Of a DNA stretch of 64,000 nt, positions 51,990 through 63,186 are shown piece after piece (positions within the stretch are counted from its first letter, which is position 1; each line of letters starts with the position of its first letter). The DNA comes from Moringa oleifera. Its lineage: Eukaryota > Streptophyta > Magnoliopsida > Brassicales > Moringaceae. A program made the translations under genes and the position numbers. The notes under the pieces were generated by a model. The model saw only the letters and a list, made by a program, of their open reading frames with translations. It did not search any database and was not told the DNA's origin. The DNA is taken from the NCBI GenBank assembly GCA_021397835.1, contig JAJFZO010000446.1:682001-746000 (forward strand). The letters are read 5' to 3'.

Positions 51990-53890
51990 CAATGCAACCT
52001 AGCGACCACTCCATGGGCAGTCGCGTAGGCCGCAAGCTTCCTGCCTTCGAAGGCAGCCATCCATGGTGCTGCAGAAGCGAGCTGGCCACGATCATGCTGC
52101 CTTGGAAGGCAACAATTCCTAGCCACCAATAAAGCAAGGTGACTGCCAACTTGCTGCCTTCGAAGGCAGCCATGGCACCCACAGAGGCAGCCATGGTGCC
52201 CATGGAGGCAGCCACAGCCGCCCATGAAGGCAGCCATGGCCTTCAAAGGCGGCTGCCATGGCCCCCGAAGGTGGCAGCCATGGCCTCCAAGGTGGCAGCC
52301 ATGGCCTTCGAAGATGGCAGCCATGGCCATCGTGACAGAGAAGGCAACCATGGCTACCACGAAAGCCTCCATGCATGGCCGCGAAGGCAGCCATGGCTAC
52401 CCCGAAAAGCTTCCATGCATGGCTGTGAAGGCAGCCATGGCCGCCGCCAACGCATCCACGCATGGCCGCAAAGGCAGCCATGCATGGATCCAAAGCGTTC
52501 ATGCATGGCCGCAATGGCCTCCAAGGTGGCTGCCATGGCCTCTAAAGGTGGCAGCCATGGCCTCGAAGGTGGCAACCATGGCCTTCGAAGGCGGCAGCCA
52601 TAGCCTTCGAAGGTGGGAACAATGGCCGCCATGACAGCGAAGGCAGCCATCGCTGCCACCAAAGCCTCCATGCATGGCTGTGAAGGCAGCCATGGCCACC
52701 GCCAAATCAACCATGCATGGCTGCAAAGGCAGCCATGCCTGCCGCTATAGTGTCCATGCATGGGCACAATGGCCTCCAAAGTGGCAGCCATGGCCTTCAA
52801 AGGCAGTTGCCATGGCCCCCGAAGGTGGCCACAATGGCCTCCAAAGTGGCAGCCATGGCCTTCAAAGGCGGCCGCCATGGCCCCCGAAGGTGGCAGCCAT
52901 GGCCTCCAAGATGGTAGCCATGGCCTTCGAAGGTGGCAGCCATGGCCGCCGTGACAGCGAAGGCAGCCATGGCTGCCACGAAAGCCTCCATGCATGGCCG
53001 TGAAGGCAGCCATGGCTACCCCAAAAGCCTTCATGCATGGCTGTGAAGGCAGCCATGGCCGCCGCCAAAGCATCCATGCATGGCCGGAAAGGCAACCATT
53101 CATGGATCCAAAGCGTCCATGCATGGCCGCAATGGCCTCCAAGGTGGCTGCCATGGCCTCTGAAGGTGGCAGCCATGTCCTCCAAGGTGGCAGCCATGGC
53201 CTCTAAAAGTGGCAGCCATGGCCTCGAAGGTGGCAGCCATGCATGGCCTTCGAAGGCGGCCGCTATAGCCTTCGAAGGTGGCAATGATGGCTGCCATGAC
53301 AGCGAAGGCAGCCATGGCTGCCGCGAAAGCCTCCATGCATGGCCGAAAAGGCAGTCATGGCTGCCCCGAAAGCCTCCATGCATGGCTGTGAAGGCAACCA
53401 TGGCCACCGCCAAATCAACCATGCATGGCCGCAAAGGCAGCCATGCCTGCCGCCATAGTGTCCATGCATGGCCACCATGGCCTCCAAGGTGGTAGCCATG
53501 GCCTCTGAAGGTGGCAGCCATGGCCTCGAAGGTGGTAGCCATGGCCTTGGAAGGCGGTAGCCATGGCCTTCGAAGACGGTAGCCATGGCCTTCAAAGGTG
53601 GCACCGATGGCCGCCGTGACAGTGAAGGCAGCCATGGCTGCCACGAAAGCCTCCATACTTGGCCGAAGAGGTAGCCATGGCTGCCCCAAAGTCCTCCATG
53701 CATGGTTGTGAAGGTAGCCATCGCCGCGGCCAAAGCATCCATGCATGGCCGCAATGGTAGCCATGGCCTTCAAAGGTAGCAGCGATGGCCTCCAAGGTGG
53801 CCGCCATGGCCTTCTAAGGTGGTAGCCGTGGCTGCCATGGAAGCACCCATGCATGGCCTCCAAGGGCAGCCATGGAAGCGAAGGCAATGT
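51990..53890. repeat. GC-rich higher-order CCATGG array of element E
   Basis: About 1.9 kb of GC-rich DNA is made of imperfect 21-30-bp units built on 'ggtggcagccatggcctt' and 'gcctccatgcatggc'. The landmark 'gtgacag.gaaggcagccat' recurs at about 52331, 52632, 52951, 53297 and 53616, giving a higher-order period of 300-346 bp in five copies. Most units contain the palindrome CCATGG, and the longer ones ATGCAT. Because most unit lengths keep the frame and the words contain no stop, long open frames (up to 341 codons) exist on both strands in several phases. I regard these as by-products. The array is bounded by TAGCGACC motifs. Confidence 0.9.
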
Positions 53891-53985
53891 TGCCTTCGGT
53901 TGATTTGTCTCACTGTGGATTCAACGACGAAATTTAATTCAATCGTTAGATATCAATTCTAGCGACCGCCATTAAATTTGGTCGT

Positions 53986-55891
53986 TAAATTGCGTATAAA
54001 TTGAAGCCCTAATTTTTTCTTTTCACGCGAGCGCCGCATCATTTCCCCCATTTCCTCTTGCAGTCTCTGCATCTCTGTTCTTCAAATTTCTCCATTTCAC
54101 CTAGTTCCTTTTCCCTCTCATTTTGATTGTTGCCTTGGCATGTATTAGGATTGTGAAATTTCTTTTTTCATCCGCAAGCAACACTATTTTCTCCCATTTA
54201 TCTTGCTGTCACGGGTGCCAAGTGTTTGCACTGTTTCCCTCGTCGGCATCTTGCTGTTCCTTTTTCCTCTCATGATCTACTATTTACTTGGTCAAGTAAG
54301 GCCTTCTTGGTTGTGGTGGTTCGAATCAATTCGTGAGAAAAGTCCAAGTGAGAGACCATAACAGTCAAAGGCCTTCTTGATTGTGTGCCATTTCCTCTTC
54401 CAATTTTTCCACTATAAGTATCCATTCCCGTCTTTCCCATTTACTAGATAAGTTATGTAGTTAATTATTGAAATTATTGATAATGATATTGACGATTAGA
54501 AAAATTGTATAGGAATATTAAGATTATATTTGATAATTATAGAAATATTATAGATTTTAAATAATTTTTTTGTTATTTATTTTATGTTATAATAAATTTA
54601 ATTTATGGTATATTATTAGGTAATTTTTGAATTTGATTGTAATTTAAGATAAATATTTTAATTAGATTTTCATGAAATTTAAATTAGTTAGATATTTTTT
54701 AAATTTTACAATTGTTAATTTCATTTATTAATAAATTTAGTTTATGTTGTGTTATTTAGAAAATAATTTAATTAGTATAATGTAAGATAAATAATTTAAT
54801 TACAATTTTATGAAATTTAAATTAGTTAGGAGTTAATTAAATTCTGTAATTGTTAAATTTATAGGTTAATTAAAAATTTTATTCATATCAAATTAGATAG
54901 ATAATAGTTTAATAAGAATATAATTTGATATAAATAATTTAATTATATTAGTTTATGAAATTTAAATTAGTTAAATTTTAATCAAATTTTGCAATTGTTA
55001 ATTTTATTTGTTAGTAAAATTAGTTAATTTGTTGTTGATTACATAGATAATAGTTTCATTACATTATAATTCTACGACATACATAATTTAATTAATTAGA
55101 TTTTTATGAAAATTAATCGACTTACATGTTGATTAAATTTTAGATTTGTTAATTTTTTTTCAAATAAATTTAGTTTATGTTAATTACATATTTGCATTTG
55201 GATGATTATTACTATTGTTCATGAAATTTATTTGTATGTTAATCAATTAAATTAATTTATTATATGATAATCATAAAATGTTACTGTTATTGGTAAAGTT
55301 AGACTTCACACATATTCTTTAGATACACCGTTTGAGAATTATTAGTGAACATTTATTGTCGATCACGTGTTTGTATGTGCATCACAATAAATTGTTCAAT
55401 AATAATTCTTGAATTGTCCAGATCGGACAGTTTAGAAATGTAACATTTATGTGCGGCACGCGTATAAATTATTGTTTATTTTATTTTGTAAAAATTTTGT
55501 GTAGCATCTCCTTTGTTCTTTGGGTACATACTAATGAATATGAGCGTGTGTTTCAATTGAAAACACTAACTCATATTTATACATGTCATGTACTTAGAGA
55601 ACTATGGGGAAATGTTGTCAAAATTTTTACAAAATGAAGTGAACAATCATTTATCGTATTGTGCTTTACATAAATGTACATTTCTGAATGGTATAGGACC
55701 ACTTACCTTTGAAGTTTGGATGGCATGCATAAAACATTAAACAAGTCATATCATAAGTCATGTGCGTTTTATGTGTCATTGGTATTATAATATAATTATT
55801 TTATATTATAATAAGTTTTTAAATTATTAAAATTTTCAAGAGGCAAGTTTTTGGAAACTAGTTTAATTAGAACGACTTGAGAAACAAAAAA
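53986..55891 (+). other. Leader / 5' untranslated region of the E transposase gene
   Basis: It begins with 'gaagccctaattttttc' and a C/T-rich stretch (54005-54260), as in many plant promoters and leaders. It continues as very AT-rich DNA to the ATG at 55892. The part at about 55380-55760 is homologous, inverted, to about 9520-9900 of element B. No coding frame is supported. The transcription start cannot be placed from sequence alone. Confidence 0.55.
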
Positions 55892-58800
55892 ATGAGTACA
55901 TTGGATCGCCAATGGATGTATTTCAGGCTTATAGATGGATTCTTAAATCAAGAATTTTTAGATGGTATGGAACATTTCGTTCAGTTTGCTTGTAGTCAAC
56001 CGGCATTCATGGATAGAGATAAGATAAAGTGTCCATGTAATCGTAAAAAGTGTCAGAACCGTCGTTATGAAACTATTGATGTAGTAAGATATCATTTGGC
56101 TAAATATGGTTTCATACCAGGATATTATCTTTGGAATTGTCATAGAAAAAATGATGAGAGTTATAATAAAGGGGAAACTGAATATTACGTTGGGGAAGGA
56201 TCTACCACGGTGCATGAAGTTAACACATACCAAACAATGGTAGTGGATGCCGCTGGTTCAAAATTTAATCAAGAACATATGAAGGAATCCCCTAATCCAG
56301 ATGCTCAACGTTTTTATGACATGTTGAATGCTGCTAATCAACAATTATGGGATGGGTGTCAAAATCATTCACAATTATCTGCTGTTGCTACAATGATGAA
56401 CATAAAGTCGGAACATCATATTTCAGAAAGATACTATGATGATATTTGCCAATTAATGAAAGAGATGATGCATGTCGATAATCTCATGACTGAGAATTTT
56501 TACAGTACAAAGAAATGTATGCAAGGTATGGGGTTACGGGTTGAAAAGATTCATTCTTGTAATAACGGGTGCATGATATACTGGGGTGAAGACAATGAAC
56601 TAAGTTTTTGTAAGTTTTGCAATCATACACGATATAAAAGATGAAGACGAGAATTTGATAAGCAAAAAACACTTTTTCCATATAAAAAAATGTATTATTT
56701 TCCTCTCAGTCCACGGTTACAGAGACTATATGCATCAAAAGCCACAGCTAAAAACTTGAGATGGCATGCCGAACACGAGGTTAAAGATGGTGTAATGAGT
56801 CATTGCTCTAATTCTCCTGCTTGGATGCATTTTAATCAATCGCATCCATCTTTTGCTGCTGAATGTAGGAATGTCAGAATAGGTTTGAGTACTGATGGAT
56901 TTCAACCGTTTGGTCAGTCAGGCCAACAGTATTCTTCATGGCCGGTAATAGTCATGCCATATAACTTACCCCCGTGGATGTGCATGCAAGAGGAGTACAT
57001 GTTCCTAACTATAATCATCTCTGGATCGAAAAATCCAAAAGATAAGTTAGATGTTTATTTGCAGCCTTTGATAGCAGAGTTGCAGATGTTATAGGAGGTT
57101 GAGGTGCTCACATATGATATCTCTTGTAAATAAAATTTTATCATGAAAGTTGCTCTGATGTGGACCATTAGTGACTTTCCTGCCTATTTGATGTTGTCTG
57201 GATGGAGTATAGTAGGAAGACTGGCTTGTCCTTACTGTAGAGAAGATTCAGATGCATTTACCCTTCCCAACGGACGAAAGCAGTCTTGGTTTGATAACCA
57301 TCGTAAGTTTTTGCCAAAAGATCATCCATTTCGGAGGAATAAAACTGCATTCATTAAAAATAAAATGGTGAGAAGAGTAGCTCATCCTATTAAATCAGGG
57401 TATGAATTGCTACATGATATAGATCAATTAGGGCTGAAAAAAGTTACAGAAGTGGGATATGATCAAATAAATGGTCTTATTTGCAAGACATGTGGTTGGA
57501 GGAAAGAAGCATATTTTGGGATTTACCTTATTGGTGCAGTAACTTAATACGACATAATCTTGATGTCATGCATATAGAGAAAAATGTGTTTGATAATGTG
57601 TTCAACACAGTCATGAATGTAGAAGGAAAGACAAAGGATAATGCAAAGTCAAGGGAAGACTTGAAGGCATTTTGCAAACGCCCTAAGTTAGCGAGAAATA
57701 TGACCATTGGAAAATACCCTAAAGCTTGTTACAGCCTTGACAAAGCTAGTAGAGAAGCATTGTGTGAGTGGGTGAAGAATCTGAGATTTCCTGATGGATA
57801 TGTATCAAACATGACAAGGTGTGTGGATATGACGAAAAAGAAGCTGTTTGGAATGAAAAGTCATGACTGTCATGTTTTCATGCAACGATTACTACCCATG
57901 GCATTTCATGAGTTGTTGCCTACTAATGTTTGGCACGCATTCACAGAGTTGAGTCTTTTTTTTAAAGAACTTACATCAACTACCATTCGGATTGAAGATA
58001 TAAAACGACTTGAGAATGAAATTCCTATAGTTTTATGTAAACTCGAGCGTATATTTCCTCCAAGCTTTTTTGATTCAATGGAACATCTTCCAGTGCACTT
58101 GGCTTATGAAGCGAAGATAGCTGGTCCAATGCAGTATTGATGGATGTATCCATTCGAAAGGTACTAATCTTTACTTTATGTAATTAATATATGTCATTGT
58201 ACATGTTAATTATTTAATCATTCTTAATTATCATCATAGGTACTTACTAAAGTTCAAAAATAACATTAAGAATAAAGCAAAAGTGGAAGGCTCGATATGC
58301 AATGCATATTTGGTTGAAGAGGCATCATCATTTTGCTCACACTACTTCAAGCCACATGTTAACACACGACATCGAAAATTGTCATAGAATGATGCTGGTG
58401 ATTATGAGCCGAAAGAGCATGAAGAAAATATCTCGATCTTTAAACGTCATGGTCGATCATTTGGAAAGGAAAAATCTAGGTACTTGACAGAGGAAGAATA
58501 TCATACCGCACATACATATGTTTTATTGAATTGCCCTGAAGTCAAACCATTCACAGAGTACGTATTCGATAACTTAATCATAGCAATTGATAAAGTCATT
58601 TGCACATTAAAAATATTCTTTGATAATGATCATCATTTTTCATACTAATATTTTGTAGGATTTATATTTCTCAATTACTTGAACATTGTCCACGCATAAC
58701 TGATCATGAGATCGACACTCATTTGGAGCTTCATTTTCCTAGTTGGTTTAATCTATACGTGCGTCCTTCTAATCTAATTTCTTATTTGGTTAAATCATTT

Positions 58801-59571
58801 TTGGTTAGTGTAGTCAAATGATTCATTTTCTAATACTTACAGGTTCATGATCCACTAAACTTTGTTAACTGCAATTCTATCAAGGATGTTGCAAAGGGTC
58901 CATTAAGTTCGGTGAAATCATACTCAGGCTACTATATCAATGGGTATAAATTTCACACTAAAAGACACGGTTTAGATAGAGCTACAATGAATAGCGGAGT
59001 CTGCATTAAAGGGTCCAATTATAACGTAGATGAAAGTGATTATTTTGGTATATTGATGGAAGTGTTACAGTTAGAATATCCTGCATTGCCAATCAAAAGA
59101 ACTATTTTATTCAAGTGTGAATGGTTTGATTCTACACCGAATATGGGCACAAAAATACATAAATCATATAATGTGGTGGATGTGAATCACACAAGGAGAT
59201 TAAATAAGTATGAACAATTTGTGTTAGCTTTACAAGCAGCTCAAGTTTATTATGTTTCTTATCCAAGTTTAAAGCGTGATAAATGTGATTGGTGGGCTGT
59301 TTGCAAGATAAAGGCCAAATCTGTCATTGAACTTCCAGACTCTAATTTGACATATGGATCAAGCCAAGATGCGCCTTTTCAAGATGATGAGAGAGATGTC
59401 CATCAAATTGAGAATAATATGGACGATCATCTTATATCTTTGAATGATCCAAGTGGAACATTAATAGATATTGATGAAGAAGAAGAAACTATTTCAGATG
59501 AGCCAGATTTTGAAAATTATTCTATAGAGGAAGAAGATGACGAAGAGGAAGATCTTGAACACGATGATTAA
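55892..59571 (+). pseudogene. TNP2: TNP2-type CACTA transposase gene of element E (four exons, disrupted)
   Basis: Exons are 55892-58160, 58240-58557, 58659-58758 and 58843-59571; all splice sites are GT-AG and phases agree. A repaired frame would be about 1,138 residues, normal for the family.
Domains: an N-terminal transposase-associated domain (about residues 1-75, with the CPCNRKKCQN zinc-ligand cluster); the Transposase_21/TNP2 core, with STDGFQPFG, MWTISDFPAYLMLSGW, ACPYCRED and HNLDVMHIEKNV; DUF4218 (57550-58160); DUF4216 (58900-59300); and an Asp/Glu-rich tail.
Defects: in-frame stops at 56642 (TGA), 57092 (TAG), 57131 (TAA), 58138 (TGA) and 58385 (TAG), and loss of one base near 57500-57508. 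The ATG at 55892 was chosen because it begins MSTLDRQWMY, the conserved family start. The intact protein would cut and paste the element by binding its ends with the TNPA-type partner. Confidence 0.9.
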
Positions 59572-59770
59572 TTTTTTATTTTTTAATTATTTAATGTACT
59601 ATTTTAATTATATAATCTACTATAAGAAATGTGTGTTGAACTAGTTATTCTTTATATTATCTTTTCATTATGTATTTCAGAGGGTTTGAGTTCGATTTTC
59701 ACAAAAGATTTTTTTGAATTTTTTATTAATTTATGAAACTAAATTTTATCAAGTTTATTAACATGATTAG

Positions 59771-61270
59771 ATGAGAGGTCGAGGGAGAAGAGGTGACTTT
59801 GGAGGGAGAAGTGACTCTGGAGGGAGAGGTGAGTATCTTGGAGGGAGAGATCCACGATCTGTATCTTCACTTCCACATATCCAAGATGAAGAGGAGCACA
59901 CAGTTGCACCATCTCCACATGTTTCAGCCTCTTCTAGCTTTGCTGCTACTACGATGTCTAGCTCAGGGAGTATGCAAAGTTTTGGTAGACAACCGATTTA
60001 TGTAAACAATAACACGTAACTATTTATAATTTTTATTTTTAATACTTTGTATCATTATCTTTATATATAAATTTTGTTAATATTTATTCATTATCTTATT
60101 TGACAGGATCGAGCCTTCGTATCAATGCTCTGTGAAAATTTATAAAATTTTTCAGGAGAGGGTCGATCCATGTGGGTACACGTGGAAGATGGTTTCTCGA
60201 GAAACCAAAGAGTTTTATTATGAGGAATTCAAAGTATGTATAATTATTTACCTAAAAAAGTTTTATTCATTTTATCATACTTACTAACATTTATTTTTAT
60301 TACATAAATATTTTACATGGGATGAGGATATGGATGGCGTGGTGAAGGCTGCATGCGAGATTCGAGCTGCAGATCGATATGCTAATTTAATGTATGCATG
60401 TCGTCATAAGATGAGAAATAAGCCTCAATTTATCCTTGATACTGTATGGGAGCAATGGCAAATAGAATGGAACCGATCAAAGTATAAACAGAAGTGTGAA
60501 ACTATGTCCCGTAATCGACAAAGCGAAACAAGTGGACTCAGGTCAGGTCCCTCTCGACATAGTGCTGGTTCATGTTCACTGCAGAACCATTGTCAACGCT
60601 TGGTATGTATGATATATAAATTTTTTTAAGAAATGTAAGTGAAAATGTTATGATTATTTATTATGTATTTTTTTTCAAGCACGTGAGTTGGGCCGTGAAC
60701 CTACTGCAATAGAGCTTTTTAAACGGACTCACACTAAAAAATCTAATCTTAATGAGTTCATAGATGAGCGTTCCAAAAAAGTAAATGTAAGTTATTACCT
60801 TTAATATTTAACAAGTAAATTTTATTTTATTTTTTTATTTCACTATTTGGTTCAGTTAATAAGTTAACAAAATATTTTATTTACTGTAGGAACGGTTTGA
60901 AGAGTTGGTTGCCCTAGCTTCTCAACCACAGGAGGGATCTTCAGACACACCTGAGGTAGACTATAGTAAGCTTTACTATGAGGCTGTAGGTGGAGAGAAA
61001 AAGCGTCGAGTGTACGGGCTTAGGAGTCAAGCTCTATCATGGTATTCAGGCGATAGCTCTAGCAGTGGATGCCCTGTTGATGACATAGCTATGCAAGATA
61101 TGCGCTCTCAAATGAAGGCTATGGAAGAGCACATAGAGCTAGAGCGTAAGTCTATGGAGGAGTGTATGGAAGAGGAAAGTAGGACTTTAGAAGAGAGATT
61201 AGAGGAGGTGCGTAAGGCTAGGGAGCATGATCGCATACACTTCGAGATGGAATTACGAGAGCACTTATAG
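59771..61270 (+). pseudogene. Transposase_24-type (TNPA-like) gene of element E, about five exons
   Basis: Exons are about 59771-60015, 60107-60233, 60310-60602, 60680-60786 and 60890-61270.
The N-terminus is Gly/Arg-rich (MRGRGRRGDFGGRSDSGGRG), suggesting nucleic-acid binding. The middle carries the Transposase_24 block (YTWKMVSRETKEFYYEEF, then AADRYANLMYACRHKMRNK, then LFKRTH). The C-terminus, from residue about 300, is a Glu/Arg-rich coiled coil (MEEHIELERKSMEECMEEE).
Intron 2 lacks an AG at the expected acceptor near 60310, and the phase of intron 3 does not close, so the gene is probably damaged too. The stop at 61268 (TAG) may be a CAG-to-TAG change, since the frame continues with coiled-coil-like residues. 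The protein would bind the TAGCGAC subterminal motifs and assist TNP2. Confidence 0.75.
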
Positions 61271-61499
61271 AGAGAGGTTGATATGAATGAACGCATCCGC
61301 AGGATGGAGGCTCTCCTTTTGGGAAGCAGACCCCAGCATCGCCTAATAATTAAATGTAATTTTTTGTTTGAATATTGTATTTTAAGATAATATGATACTT
61401 AATCTTGTATTTGTTATGTTTTATAAATTTTAGTTTATTTTATTTTTGTTTAGTTATTTAAATTTATTTTTTTTATAAAAAATTAATTATATTAACGAT

Positions 61500-62080
61500 A
61501 GATTTATCAGTCATTAATTAGTTTGTAATGAAACCCTTGAGTTTAGCGCATATCACTATTCAGTCGTTAAAATAACGACAGATATAATTCTGTCATTATT
61601 TTAGCGACAGAATCATATTTGTCGCTAAAATAGCGACAGAATTATATCTGTCGCTAAAATAGCGACAATAAATAATCTGTAGCTATTTTAGTGACAGAAT
61701 CATATCTGTCGCTAATAATAGCGACTATAATGAATCTGTAGCTATTTTAGCGGCAGATTTGATTATGTCGCTAGTCTTAGTGACAAATATTAGTCGGTCA
61801 CTAATATAGCGATAGATTCTTGTGTGTCACTAAATGGATTTGTCGCTAAAAAATAGCGGCAGATGTCTTTTTTGTCACTAGTTTAGTGACAGATCCATTA
61901 TTGTCTCTAATCTGTCACTATTTAGCGACAGATACAAAATTTAGTCATTAGTTTTTCTCACAACAACAATTTTAACTACTAATTCTATCTGTCATTAATC
62001 TGTCACTAAATTTTTTTACGACAAATTATTTCAATTGAGTGACGGATTAATCGGTCGCTAAATCTGGGTTTTTTGTAGTG
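61500..62080. repeat. 3' subterminal TAGCGACAGA array and TIR of element E
   Basis: TAGCGACAGA and its inverse TCTGTCGCTA alternate some twenty times between 61555 and 61925. They often form perfect or near-perfect palindromic pairs (for example 61602-61625, 61632-61656 and 61690-61715). Further weaker copies run to the TIR at 62069-62080. Dense inverted binding sites at both ends are the hallmark of CACTA elements. Confidence 0.9.
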
Positions 62081-62164
62081 TGTTACTTTTTTTAGAATAA
62101 AACATTTTAAGCTTAAAGTATAAAAGAAATAAAACCTAGTGTAGCATCGATTTTAAATATTGCA

Positions 62165-62250
62165 CCAAGAGATGAATGGCCTAGAGGTTAAGGCTGAAGC
62201 CTTACATCAGGGAGAACATTAAGTTCGAGCTTAATGCTTGATTAAACAGT
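62165..62250 (+). mobile_element. Possible tRNA-derived SINE head (A and B boxes)
   Basis: TGGCCTAGAGG (62177-62187) fits the RNA polymerase III A box and AGTTCGAGCTT (62222-62232) fits the B box. Spacing is 34 bp, right for a tRNA-derived promoter. The B box lies in the loop of a 7-bp perfect stem (CATTAAG / CTTAATG), like a T-arm. No intact tRNA cloverleaf is present and no poly-A or T tail could be fixed, so this may be a SINE fragment or a chance match. Confidence 0.45.
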
Positions 62251-62257
62251 GAGTACC

Positions 62258-62437
62258 TGCCCCTTATAGGGATGGATACCCTATTCGAATGTAGGACTTG
62301 GCTCAAGGACTTATGTTTGCCCCTCATCAGGATGGATACCTACTTCTATTGCATGACTTAACTCAAGATTTAGTATTTACCCTTCATCGAGATGTGTATC
62401 TACTTTGAGCATAAGGCTTGGCTTAGGGTTTAATGGT
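62258..62437. repeat. Three 60-bp tandem repeats
   Basis: Units beginning TGCCCCTTATAGGGATGGAT (62258), TGCCCCTCATCAGGATGGAT (62318) and TACCCTTCATCGAGATGTGT (62378) repeat with an exact 60-bp period. All continue 'acc..ttc…gactt(g)gctcaagg'-like. They follow directly on the SINE-like block and may be its tail region. Confidence 0.85.
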
Positions 62438-63186
62438 TTAACATCCGAGCTTGGATTTTTTAAGAGCTATTCCTTAAGACTAGAGCTCAAAGTGTCTTCA
62501 GCTAACTTGAAAGTCCTATGAAACCTAAACACTTTGTAGTAGGTCCTAGAGGCTTTAATTATGCTATTCTATTGCTACTTATATGACTTTTAAAACTATC
62601 TACACCTCTCTGACTATAGATGGTCTGAAAGACTGACATTAGGTTGGGGTTAACTTTCTTAGAGTGGACTTATCTAGAGTGCTTAGTTTACATGTTAAGG
62701 TGGGGATACATTTTGGGCCAAGAGGCCTAAAAGTACCTTTTAGCCTAACCTTTGTTATTAGATGGTAGGCCTTTCGAGAAAATGCTTTGGCTAATATGAC
62801 ATGAAGTTTGAAGTCAAAATTCCTATCATCTGTGTTGGTTTCTAACTTAAAGAACTTGGTAAACAAGATGATAGAAAGATCTATACAATCCGTGGACAAA
62901 ATTTTGGATGCAAATGGAAGCATACAATGCCAAGAGTTAGTGTGAGTTGGAGAGGAAAAACCTTGATTTGAGGGCAAATATTTTGATAAAAAACGTGGTT
63001 GGGTAAGTGTTGGCCTCGCTTAAGGCCATCGTAAAAAACCATGACCCAACCTTTATGACAAGTCTATGGTGGATCGAAAAAGGGGGGAAATTTTAGCTCT
63101 ACATATCTTGGAATATGAAAGTTGCTCCTGAACCATTCCAAATCTTCGGTAGTATAGATAGATGGACCTAAATTTTTGGCCATCAT

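Larger units (their letters stand above)
51713..62080 (+). mobile_element. CACTA (En/Spm) element E, complete, 10,368 bp, TSD TGT
   Basis: It starts CACTACAAAAAA at 51713 and ends TTTTTTGTAGTG at 62080: a perfect 12-bp terminal inverted repeat. The flanking 3 bp are TGT on both sides (51710-51712 and 62081-62083), the 3-bp target duplication diagnostic of CACTA elements. Both ends carry many TAGCGAC motifs. Inside, in order, are a GC-rich array, an AT-rich leader, a TNP2-type gene and a Transposase_24-type gene, all on the plus strand. The TNP2 frame has several nonsense codons and a frameshift, so the element cannot make its own transposase. Its ends look able to respond to one supplied by a relative. 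It lies inside a minus-strand gypsy-type gene. Confidence 0.95.
62084..63186 (-). pseudogene. N-terminal half of a gypsy-type retroelement gene, cut by element E
   Basis: On the minus strand, MMAKNLGPSIYTTEDLEWFR starts at 63186 and is followed by NFHIPRYVELKFP. After a stop come KGWVMVFYDGLKRGQHLP and ICPQIKVFPLQL. This order (short acidic start, Y.IP..v..r.P, a W-V-F-Y-E…L..G…P block, then hydrophobic …Q..P) is that of the Pfam 'putative gypsy type transposon' domain found in large non-autonomous plant retroelements. Stops and frame changes are numerous. The gene continues on the far side of E at 51712-50846. Confidence 0.6.

Noticed and set aside
51920..53887. Long open frames of 130-341 codons on both strands in the GC-rich array
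   Set aside because: They are Met/Ala/Trp/Pro-rich translations of short repeat units, open in several phases of both strands at once. This is what stop-free tandem repeats give. There is no start context, domain or splice signal.
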